Below are positions 44,952 to 52,137 of a stretch of DNA of 64,000 nt, in pieces; position 1 is the stretch's first letter, and each line of letters starts with the position of its first letter. The notes under the pieces are model-generated. The model saw nothing but the letters and a program-made list of their open reading frames with translations. It did not search any database and was not told the DNA's origin. The translations under genes and the position numbers were made by a program. Where the stretch lies: positions 1,466,703-1,530,702 of the forward strand of contig NZ_KV440949.1 in the NCBI RefSeq assembly GCF_001636315.1, in the 5' to 3' direction. The stretch comes from Neobacillus mesonae (lineage in GTDB: Bacteria; Bacillota; Bacilli; Bacillales; Cytobacillaceae).

Positions 44952-45569
44952 TTAAGCTTTAGTTTTTCTAATCTTTATGTTTCGATACATATCGCCGAAT
45001 AGGACGGGATGGTTTTCTAATAAAAAAATCGTTTGGCCATCGTGTTCTTCAACTATTTTTTCAAACGAGATACCGATATCTGTTCCAAAAACTTTAACGA
45101 TGGGACGCATCAACTTTTTAACAAGCGAAGGTTTTGACGAAAATTTATCGAAAATAACAATCAGTCCGTCCGGCCGCGATACTCGAATCATTTCTGAAAA
45201 GGCCTTGCTGCTATCCGGGACAACGGAAAGAATTAAGCTTGCTACCACATAATCAAATGAGTCGTCGAGCAGCTGTAATTCTTGAGCGTCCATTTGATAA
45301 AACTTGATCACGTCGGACGAGAATTTCTTCTTCGCCTGCTGGAGCATTTCTTCTGAATAATCAATGGCTGTTATTTCCAGTTGATTAACGGGAATCAGTT
45401 CAAGGTCTGCACCGGTTCCGACACCCACAAATAAAACTTTATCTCCGGGCTGAAAGTTTATTCCGTTGAACACCTCGCGCCTAGCCTTTAAGAATGGCCC
45501 TTTGTTGAAAAAATAATCATATACAGGCGACCACAGACTGTAAATCCATTGATTCCAATGATTGTTCAA
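44952..45569 (-). CDS. class I SAM-dependent methyltransferase
   Basis: About 205 residues. SAM motif I VLFVGVGTGADLELI, motif II acidic ITAIDYSEEML, MDAQELQLLDDSFDYVVASL (motifs III-IV). The substrate is unknown; UbiE/phospholipid methyltransferases are the nearest style. The start is probably TTG at 45569 because AAGGGGGTG precedes it and lies inside the longer frame from 45608. Set between the cadC locus and the CDF gene. Confidence 0.8.
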   Translation of the reverse strand: MNNHWNQWIYSLWSPVYDYFFNKGPFLKARREVFNGINFQPGDKVLFVGVGTGADLELIPVNQLEITAIDYSEEMLQQAKKKFSSDVIKFYQMDAQELQLLDDSFDYVVASLILSVVPDSSKAFSEMIRVSRPDGLIVIFDKFSSKPSLVKKLMRPIVKVFGTDIGISFEKIVEEHDGQTIFLLENHPVLFGDMYRNIKIRKTKA

Positions 45570-45651
45570 CGAAATCCACCCCCTTACTTTGTACAGAACC
45601 AGCAGCATCTATATCGGCGAAATTTTGCAAGTTATCGGCGAATCGTAAAAT

Positions 45652-45758
45652 TTAAGTGTACTCTTTTACCCGCATGAGCCGTAGACCATTTAAAGTCACA
45701 ACAGCGCTCAGGAAAAACCTAAGACTCGCTAGACATGTTTAACAAGCGCCTCGACCAT
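45652..45758 (-). pseudogene. remnant of a deleted cadA-type P-type ATPase gene
   Basis: Directly after cadC (18 nt) stands AGGGGAG and ATG (45758) opening a 9-codon frame, MVEALVKHV-stop. About 40 bp further, 45652-45717 encodes VVTLNGLRLMRVKEYT-stop, which matches the conserved C-terminal end of CadA/ZntA ATPases (VTLNGLRLLRVK in relatives). The start region and the end of the gene appear joined by a large internal deletion of about 2 kb. The 5' part is assigned by position only; the 3' part by a dozen residues. Confidence 0.6.
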
Positions 45759-45776
45759 TGCCGCTCCCCTTCTTGT

Positions 45777-46148
45777 TTACTCACGTTCGGCCACCTCTTC
45801 TTGGTGTTCAAGCGCAATTTGAATTAATTGTTTTACATGGTCATCATCAAGGGAATAATAAACTAACTTCCCTTCTTTTCGGTATTTCGCTAAACCAAGG
45901 TTTTTGAGATGACGCAAATGATGCGATGCTGTTGCTGTTGTAGCCCCAACAATATTTGCAACATCGCAGACACATAGCTCATCTTCAAGCGTGAGCGCAT
46001 AGGCGATTTTCATCCTGGTTTCGTCCGATAATGCTTTAAAAAGTTTCGTCACTTCAATGATATGGCTGGTTTGGGCAAGTTCCTGCTGGACGCGTTCGGT
46101 TTTCTCGCTGTCTACACAGGTAATCTCACAAACATCGCTCTCTTTCAT
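45777..46148 (-). CDS. cadC: CadC-type ArsR-family metal-responsive repressor
   Basis: A 123-residue winged-helix repressor. It carries both parts of the CadC Cd/Pb/Zn site: N-terminal Cys pair in DVCEITCVDSEK and ELCVCD at the alpha-3 helix. DNA-recognition helix ATASHHLRHLKNLGL; C-terminal DDDHVKQLIQIALEH resembles the secondary Zn site. Start 46148 (MKESDVCEI), preceded by GGTGG. Two perfect ATTCAAA-N6-TTTGAAT operators lie upstream. Its usual partner cadA is missing except for a remnant. Confidence 0.93.
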   Translation of the reverse strand: MKESDVCEITCVDSEKTERVQQELAQTSHIIEVTKLFKALSDETRMKIAYALTLEDELCVCDVANIVGATTATASHHLRHLKNLGLAKYRKEGKLVYYSLDDDHVKQLIQIALEHQEEVAERE

Positions 46149-46163
46149 TGGTCCACCTTCTTC

Positions 46164-46210
46164 ATTCAAATATTCGTTTGAATATATCATATTCAAATAC
46201 AGGTTTGAAT
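46164..46210. promoter_or_regulatory. two CadC operators between cadC and the DUF2071 gene
   Basis: Perfect dyads ATTCAAA-N6-TTTGAAT at 46164-46183 and 46191-46210, 27 bp apart start to start. This matches ArsR/CadC operator style (CAAATA-N-TATTTG-like). They lie in the divergent gap, so both directions could be metal-regulated. Confidence 0.85.
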
Positions 46211-46240
46211 GTCAATCACTTTATAAGGAGTTTTCTAAAA

Positions 46241-46918
46241 ATGGGCTGGATTATGAAGCAGACTTGGGAGGATATATTATTTTGCCACTGGGAGGCGGCT
46301 CCTGAGCGTTTACGAGGATTTATTCCGGCTGAACTGGACCTGGATTTATTTGACGGTAAGGCCTGGCTGACGATTCTCTCGTTTCGGGTCAACCATCAAA
46401 GATTCCGATTTCTGCCGGAGATCCCGTTTCTGAACCGTTATTTAGAATTAAACGTAAGGACGTACGTCAAATATGGAGATACGGCAGGAGTTTATTTTTT
46501 CTCACTGGATGCTAATCATTTGCCCAGCATTATTGGTGCGAGGATGACGGCATTGCCATATGTGCTGGCTAGGATTTCCTTTTTTAAGAGGGACCGTGAG
46601 TTTATTTTTAACAGTAAGCGGATGTTAGGAAATGGGGAATATTCACTGCAATATAGGGTGTCCAGCGGTCCAGGCGAGCGGCTTGAGCCGGGAACCTTGG
46701 GTAATTGGCTTTTGGAGCGTTATTGCCTATTTACAACGTGGGGACCGTTTTTGTTGAAGGGAAATATTAGCCACGAAAGCTGGGAGATCAGCAAAGCTCA
46801 GATCAAGTTGGCGACGAATTTAGTTACCCCTTTTGGTGTGGATGAAGGTCCGCAGCTTGTCCATTATTGTCCGCATAAAACGGCATTTATTTTTCCATTA
46901 AAAAGGGTGCGGCGGTAA
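46241..46918 (+). CDS. DUF2071 family protein (YqjF-like)
   Basis: A 225-residue protein of unknown function, of the acetoacetate-decarboxylase-like fold family DUF2071. Typical segments are HWEAAPERLRGFIPAELDLDLFDGKAWLTIL, NVRTYVKYGDTAGVYFFSLDA and the C-terminal VHYCPHKTAFIFPLKRV. The start at 46241 follows AAGGAG; the frame upstream of it runs through the CadC operators. Divergent from cadC and sharing its operators. Confidence 0.87.
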   Translation: MGWIMKQTWEDILFCHWEAAPERLRGFIPAELDLDLFDGKAWLTILSFRVNHQRFRFLPEIPFLNRYLELNVRTYVKYGDTAGVYFFSLDANHLPSIIGARMTALPYVLARISFFKRDREFIFNSKRMLGNGEYSLQYRVSSGPGERLEPGTLGNWLLERYCLFTTWGPFLLKGNISHESWEISKAQIKLATNLVTPFGVDEGPQLVHYCPHKTAFIFPLKRVRR

Positions 46919-46925
46919 GGCATTT

Positions 46926-48101
46926 TCATAAAAATAAAATGCCCCCGACCGCACCCGTAACGACTATCACCCATGGCGGCAGTTTCCAATATGCAAGCAT
47001 ACTAAAAAGAATAGCCGCAATAGCAAAGTCTATCGGTGCTAAAATGGAACTCGTCCATATCGGATTATAGAACGCCGCAATCAAAATGCCCACCACTGCT
47101 GCATTTACCCCGATTAACGCCCCTTTGATTTTCGGATTTTGCCTCATTGGGTTCCAAAAAGGCAATGTTCCTAATATAAGAAGGAAAGCCGGTAAAAAGA
47201 CCGCAATCGTTGCGACAAGACCGCCCACCCATCCATTCGTCACTGCCCCAATGTACGCCGCAAACGTGAATAACGGCCCCGGTACGGCCTGCGCCGCACC
47301 GTATCCCGCAAGAAATTCTTCTTTCGTTAACAAACCTGTGGGTACAAATTCCCGTTCCAATAATGGCAGTACCACATGCCCGCCGCCAAACACCAATGAA
47401 CCCGAGCGGTAGAAGCTATCAAATAATGCAAGCCAATAGGACGATGTGAATTCTTTTAAAATTGGAAGGAAAATTAGCAAGCTGAAAAATAATACTAAGC
47501 AAATGGCGGCAAACCGGTGTGAGATGGCAACTGAAATGTTACCTGATGGTTCTTCTTTGGTTTGTTTGAACAGAATCAAACCGGCAGCAGCAGCCAAGAC
47601 AATAATTCCGACCTGTGTAAAAGCAGTCTGCCACAAGAGTGTAAGTGTTAGGGAAAATAGGGCAATCGCTTTCGTCGGTTTATCAGGTGTTAATTTTTGG
47701 GCCATTCCTGCGATAGCATGGGCAACGACTGCGACTGCGACAATTTTCAACCCATGAATCCAGCCTGCGTCATGAATGTTCAATCCTTTTAACAACAGTG
47801 CAAACAGGATTAAAGCAATGGCTGATGGTGCAGTGAAGCCAATGAATGCTAGAATTCCTCCAAGGAGACCGCCTCGTTGGACACCAATTCCGATACCAAC
47901 CTGACTGCTCGCCGGGCCGGGTAAAAATTGACACAGCGCCACCAAATCGGCATAACTTTTTTCATCAAGCCATTTTTTCCGGCGGACATATTCTTCGTGG
48001 AAATATCCCAAATGGGCAACAGGCCCTCCAAATGATGTAAGCCCAAGTCTTGTTGAGACTAATAGAATTTCCAATAGCTTGTTTTGATTATTCTGTGGCA
48101 A
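46926..48101 (-). CDS. chrA: chromate efflux transporter, long two-domain form
   Basis: A 391-residue ChrA with two homologous halves, each starting with a GxxxFGGPVAHLGYFHEEYV or GSLVFGGGHVVLPLLEREFV type motif (about 17-36 and 232-251). About ten membrane segments. Exports chromate, probably coupled to the membrane potential. Convergent with the DUF2071 gene; a GGCATTTT/AAAATGCC hairpin separates them. Confidence 0.92.
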   Translation of the reverse strand: MPQNNQNKLLEILLVSTRLGLTSFGGPVAHLGYFHEEYVRRKKWLDEKSYADLVALCQFLPGPASSQVGIGIGVQRGGLLGGILAFIGFTAPSAIALILFALLLKGLNIHDAGWIHGLKIVAVAVVAHAIAGMAQKLTPDKPTKAIALFSLTLTLLWQTAFTQVGIIVLAAAAGLILFKQTKEEPSGNISVAISHRFAAICLVLFFSLLIFLPILKEFTSSYWLALFDSFYRSGSLVFGGGHVVLPLLEREFVPTGLLTKEEFLAGYGAAQAVPGPLFTFAAYIGAVTNGWVGGLVATIAVFLPAFLLILGTLPFWNPMRQNPKIKGALIGVNAAVVGILIAAFYNPIWTSSILAPIDFAIAAILFSMLAYWKLPPWVIVVTGAVGGILFL

Positions 48102-48218
48102 TCTTCATCTCCCCCTGTGTTAATTCTATATTTATACTTTAGTAGACTTTCACACAAAAGCCAATTAAAAGGGGGTAGAAAATCATTTTTCCCGCTGTTG
48201 AATTTTTAACGGAGTTAC

Positions 48219-48540
48219 GGGGAGAATCAGGTGCTGTTATTGACCGTTTGGAGCTTTGGATGGAGAGGAGCGGGCAGAATCGATACTCGATTTTTACCTT
48301 TTAGGCCCTCGGGTGGGCGGTGGCGGGCAGAATCAACCCTTTATTTTTAACATTTGCTCCTCTTGAGGGTATCTTCGGGCAAAATCATGCCTGGTTTTTG
48401 ACCGTTAAGACTCTTGGGTGGCGGTACCGGCAAAATCAACGCTTTATTTTTACCGTTGCACCATCTTTTTCAACCTACGCGGGCAATTGAACTCACCTAT
48501 TTTTACAAATAACGCCACCCAACACACACCCAATGGGCGA
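48219..48540. repeat. array F: about 52-bp tandem repeat between chrA and cydS
   Basis: GGGCA-type marks at 48219, 48272, 48325, 48377, 48428 and 48481, then 48535: steps 53, 53, 52, 51, 53, 54. The unit is G-rich (GGGCAGAATCAA) followed by TTTATTTTTACC. Some units have a small dyad (CAACG/CGTTG near 48437-48460), but no constant hairpin. Within the 48102-48545 gap I see no gene. Confidence 0.82.
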
Positions 48541-48545
48541 TAGAA

Positions 48546-48668
48546 CTATCTCCGCCCGCTCTTCCCATTATCCCTCACTGCCCGATCCATCGGGGCCAGC
48601 CAAAAAGCCGCCAAAATCGAAATCACCACAACAAGAAACGGTGCATAAAAAATAAAGAAACTCTCCAC
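48546..48668 (-). CDS. cydS: cytochrome bd oxidase small subunit CydS
   Basis: About 40 residues, one transmembrane helix: FFIFYAPFLVVVISILAAFW, then a short charged tail. It strongly resembles CydS, the third subunit seen in the Geobacillus bd oxidase structure (YAP-VVV---AAFW pattern), and lies at the expected place directly behind cydB. GTG at 48668 is well spaced after GGAGGGGG; ATG at 48674 would give 42 residues. Confidence 0.82.
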   Translation of the reverse strand: MESFFIFYAPFLVVVISILAAFWLAPMDRAVRDNGKSGRR

Positions 48669-48682
48669 AGACATCCCCCTCC

Positions 48683-49708
48683 CTACACATGATCATCACG
48701 ATTGCCCTGCACGTACTCTTTGTTAAACAGAAACAGCCGCAACAATAAATACAATGACGGCACCAGAAGCCCAAGCCCAGCGATAAACGCAATCACCAAG
48801 GAAGTTGCCATCGCTTCATTCGTAAAGCTGTCATAAATAGTCAAGTACGGATACATTAAGTACGGATAGTGGGAGATGCCGTACGCCAAAAAGGCAAGCG
48901 CAAACTGCCCGGTCAACAGCACAAATGCCAAGCCATAGGCAATTCCCTTCCACAGCAAATACACCGTACCGGCAAACAAGAGCACCGATAGCGCAAACAT
49001 CCACCACAAATCTACAAGCCGGTCATAATGTTCCGGGTTATGGGTCCGCATCTCCACAATGATGCCAGCTGCCGTGATAATCGCCGGAAGCGACCATCCA
49101 AGCGCATATTTTCGCAGCAGCTTCACAGCTCCCCAGTCTTTTGCTTTCCGCGAATACCATGTTAAAAACACCGCCGAAATATACAACACCGATGTCAAAC
49201 TTAAAACGACGATACTCCACGATAACGGACTAGTAAACAACGTCCAGTAATCAAGCGCTGGTCCAAAATGCTCCATCGTGACAAAACCGCCTTCGGAAAT
49301 CACCAGCACGATTGACAAGGAAGCCGGAATAAACAAACCAGTAAGTCCGTATAAAAGGGTATAACGGCGATGCTTCAAACCGCCATAGATGGTAAAGGCA
49401 TAATAAGAACCTCGGATGGCCAGCAAAATAATCGCAATGCTTGCCGGCACAAGCAATGTCGAGCCGTAATAATAAGCGGTTTTTGGAAAAAAGCCAACAA
49501 TCCCGACGAAGAAAAACACTAAAAAGACATTTGTTACTTCCCATACTGGGGACAAATATCGTTGAATCACCTTCGTCAAAATATGCTGCTTGCCCGTTAA
49601 GGTGCTGTAAGCGTTAAAGAACCCGGCACCAAAATCAATCGACGCTACCATGATATAGCCAAAAAGAAACACACCTAAGACAGTAATCCCAATTATTTCA
49701 AGATCCAT
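48683..49708 (-). CDS. cydB: cytochrome bd ubiquinol oxidase subunit II
   Basis: A 341-residue membrane protein with eight to nine helices, the structural partner of CydA. IDFGAGFFNAYSTL at the N-terminus and PVWEVTNVFLVFFFVGIVGFFP fit CydB. It overlaps the cydA end by 16 nt, so translation is coupled. Confidence 0.94.
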   Translation of the reverse strand: MDLEIIGITVLGVFLFGYIMVASIDFGAGFFNAYSTLTGKQHILTKVIQRYLSPVWEVTNVFLVFFFVGIVGFFPKTAYYYGSTLLVPASIAIILLAIRGSYYAFTIYGGLKHRRYTLLYGLTGLFIPASLSIVLVISEGGFVTMEHFGPALDYWTLFTSPLSWSIVVLSLTSVLYISAVFLTWYSRKAKDWGAVKLLRKYALGWSLPAIITAAGIIVEMRTHNPEHYDRLVDLWWMFALSVLLFAGTVYLLWKGIAYGLAFVLLTGQFALAFLAYGISHYPYLMYPYLTIYDSFTNEAMATSLVIAFIAGLGLLVPSLYLLLRLFLFNKEYVQGNRDDHV

Positions 49709-51051
49709 TTTTGATCCCCTGCTTTCTCTGCCGCTCGGTCAGCCAATTCGCGTTCCACTGGATTCTTACGGAACATCCTCCATAACACTAGAACGCTGCC
49801 AATTCCTAGAATTAAATAGAGCCCGACAAAAAGCCAAAGCATCACATCCACTTGTCCACTGCTGGTGGCTGCCTCATGTGTCCGCATTATTCCCCTAAGA
49901 ATCCATGGCTGCCTGCCAACTTCTGCAAGCCACCATCCAGCTTCAATGGCAATAATCGAGAGCGGGCCGCCAAGAACGATAAGCCAGCGGAACCACTTTG
50001 CCTCAATGAAACTCCATTTTAACCACATACCAAGCAAATAAAAGACGGACAGACCAACCATCCACATGCCTATCGTCACCATTACATCAAACAAATAGTG
50101 GATATAAAGAGGCGGTATATCCTCTTCCGGAAATTGATCTAATCCAATCACACTGGAGTATAAGCTGCTATGGGCCAAAAAGCTGAGAGCATATGGAATC
50201 TTGATCGCATATTTCACTTCGTCATTAGCGAGAACTCCATATAAAATCAGCGGCGCTCCTTCTCCTGTTTCAAAATGCCATTCAGCGGCGGCTAATTTTT
50301 CCGGCTGATATTCCGCTAAATACTTGCCAGAGAAATCTCCGATAATGGCCGTTGCAATGGAAAAAACAAAACCAAGCTTCATCGTTAAAAATAACGCCTT
50401 CTTATGATATGTATGGTTGGAGCCTTTTAACAAACGATAAGCCCCAATCGCGGCCAGAATAAAAGCGGAGGTCATATAGGCGGTCACCAACACATGGGCC
50501 ACTTTGGTCGGCATGGCCGGATTAAACATTGCCACGAGCGGTCTAACATTCACGAGCTGCCCTTTCACCAAGTCAAAACCCTGCGGCGCATTCATAAAGG
50601 CATTGACAATTGTAATGAAAATAGCCGAAAAGGACGCCCCAAGTGCAACCGGAATTAACAGGAGCAAATGCCGTTTCGCATTTTTAAACCTGTCCCATGT
50701 ATAGAGATAAATGCCTAAAAAAATCGCTTCGAAAAAGAAAGCGAATGTTTCCATGAATAAAGGCAGCGCAATCACATTTCCCGCCAGTTCCATAAAATTC
50801 GGCCATAACAACGAAAGCTGCAGACCAATCGCCGTACCTGTCACAACGCCAACCGCCACAGTTATCACAAAGCCGCGCGTCCAGCGTCTGGCTAATAAAA
50901 TGTAGTGTTCATCCTGTTTTTTGATCCCCACCCATTGTGCAATCATAATCATCAGCGGCACGCCAACTCCAATGGTTGCATAAATGATATGAAAGGACAA
51001 CGTCAATTCTGTTAAAACCCGGCTAAAAAATACAGCCTCTTCATTTCCCAT
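49693..51051 (-). CDS. cydA: cytochrome bd ubiquinol oxidase subunit I
   Basis: A 452-residue haem-bearing subunit reducing O2 with quinol electrons. Haem ligands are seen in LSFHIIYATIGVG (His) and KVAHVLVTAYM (His), and GRQPW marks the conserved WxxxxxGRQPW motif (here AEVGRQPWI). The quinol loop is short, as in the Geobacillus-type (YthA) enzymes, not the long E. coli form. Acts at low oxygen or under cytochrome aa3 inhibition. Confidence 0.95.
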   Translation of the reverse strand: MGNEEAVFFSRVLTELTLSFHIIYATIGVGVPLMIMIAQWVGIKKQDEHYILLARRWTRGFVITVAVGVVTGTAIGLQLSLLWPNFMELAGNVIALPLFMETFAFFFEAIFLGIYLYTWDRFKNAKRHLLLLIPVALGASFSAIFITIVNAFMNAPQGFDLVKGQLVNVRPLVAMFNPAMPTKVAHVLVTAYMTSAFILAAIGAYRLLKGSNHTYHKKALFLTMKLGFVFSIATAIIGDFSGKYLAEYQPEKLAAAEWHFETGEGAPLILYGVLANDEVKYAIKIPYALSFLAHSSLYSSVIGLDQFPEEDIPPLYIHYLFDVMVTIGMWMVGLSVFYLLGMWLKWSFIEAKWFRWLIVLGGPLSIIAIEAGWWLAEVGRQPWILRGIMRTHEAATSSGQVDVMLWLFVGLYLILGIGSVLVLWRMFRKNPVERELADRAAEKAGDQKWILK

Positions 51052-51069
51052 CTCTCAATCACCTTTCTC

Positions 51070-51204
51070 TTATCCCGAAAAAATCCGTCCAATAATTGAC
51101 AACCCCAATACAAATGCCACAATCAAGGTAAGCCAAATCAACCCTCGTTCTTGTTTTTTATAGATAGGAATTCCTCCTTTATGTTTCTTTTCCCCATTTC
51201 CCAA
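51070..51204 (-). CDS. putative 44-residue membrane peptide upstream of cydA
   Basis: An open frame between ctaG and cydA, overlapping the ctaG 3' end. It has one strong hydrophobic helix (LIWLTLIVAFVLGLSIIG) after a basic stretch (YKKQERG). A TTG at 51204 gives 44 residues. An AAAGGAGG site lies inside the frame, and a start just after it would need ATT or ATC. Either a real tiny subunit or assembly peptide, or chance; I recognise no family. Confidence 0.45.
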   Translation of the reverse strand: MGNGEKKHKGGIPIYKKQERGLIWLTLIVAFVLGLSIIGRIFSG

Positions 51205-51986
51205 TGTTGTACTCTCTTTTCTAGGTAAAAAGTTAACAGAATGGATAATTTATGCATCCCCAGCATTAAAACCCCTGCCAGCAGCTGGTCCCATTGTGAA
51301 TGAAAACCACCAGGCAGAATGTGCAAGTTATCGAGACCAGAAACAGGCATACAAAGGGCCGCGGTCATTTGCGCCAAATATGGCGTGTTGCCACCACCCA
51401 TCCAGGCATTTACGATGAAAAGCAAACAAGCCGGCATTAAGAATAACCCGCTGAGAAAAGCAAAGCGTTTCTTTTTGGCATTAGTATGATCAGGTACAGC
51501 GATGGGCATCCACATACGGAAAGCCAGGACCAGCAGTACTAATAAATAGCTACTTTGAATAGCTGGATGCTGCGACAGAAACGTTAAAACAGCTGAAACA
51601 TGGTACAGCAAGAACAACACAGCAAAGACCGATAAAGCAGCCATCGGTTTTGGAAAAATATTAGCCACCCCAGCTGCGCTTATTTTTCGAAAAGAACGCA
51701 CCGGAATACCCAATAAACAAAGCGGCGGAAAAATAAAAAAGAGAATGCTCATTTGGACCATGTGGGTGCTAAAGGTCAGATGGCTTAGAGCCGCCAAAGG
51801 ACTGCCGATTGTTATATATAAAATGGCTAAACTGGTAAAAAACAATAGCGGATGACGTCCAAATATTTTTATATTCGTAAAATAGGTAACGAGAATCCCA
51901 TATAGAAAGGCGACTAGCAGCAGACCCATTAACAGCGGTATATTCCAAGCTAATTGACCGCTAAGCAACAGTGTGTAATAAAACAT
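51138..51986 (-). CDS. CtaG family cytochrome oxidase assembly membrane protein
   Basis: A 282-residue protein with about seven helices; typical CtaG/caa3 family segments include SHLTFSTHMVQMSILFFIFPPLCLLGIP and HPAIQSSYLL. B. subtilis CtaG assists cytochrome caa3; here it heads the cyd operon, so a role in bd assembly is possible (inference). Start 51986 follows AGAGGGGGA; the longer frame to 52037 is not favoured. Confidence 0.86.
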   Translation of the reverse strand: MFYYTLLLSGQLAWNIPLLMGLLLVAFLYGILVTYFTNIKIFGRHPLLFFTSLAILYITIGSPLAALSHLTFSTHMVQMSILFFIFPPLCLLGIPVRSFRKISAAGVANIFPKPMAALSVFAVLFLLYHVSAVLTFLSQHPAIQSSYLLVLLVLAFRMWMPIAVPDHTNAKKKRFAFLSGLFLMPACLLFIVNAWMGGGNTPYLAQMTAALCMPVSGLDNLHILPGGFHSQWDQLLAGVLMLGMHKLSILLTFYLEKRVQHWEMGKRNIKEEFLSIKNKNEG

Positions 51987-52090
51987 GAATCTTCCCCCTC
52001 TGCCTTTAATCCCTTGGCCGCTGACCGCACGACTCATGCTTTATAAATCCACTAATTAACTAATATGACAAAAAACTGAATTTCAGAATA

Positions 52091-52130
52091 AAAAGCGCCC
52101 AGAAACGAATGTACGTCCCTGGGCGCTTTT
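52091..52130. terminator. terminator of the acylase gene
   Basis: AAAAGCGCCCAG and CTGGGCGCTTTT around a loop of about 15 nt, directly after the acylase stop on the minus strand; symmetric A/T flanks make it bidirectional. Confidence 0.9.
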
Positions 52131-52137
52131 GATGTTC

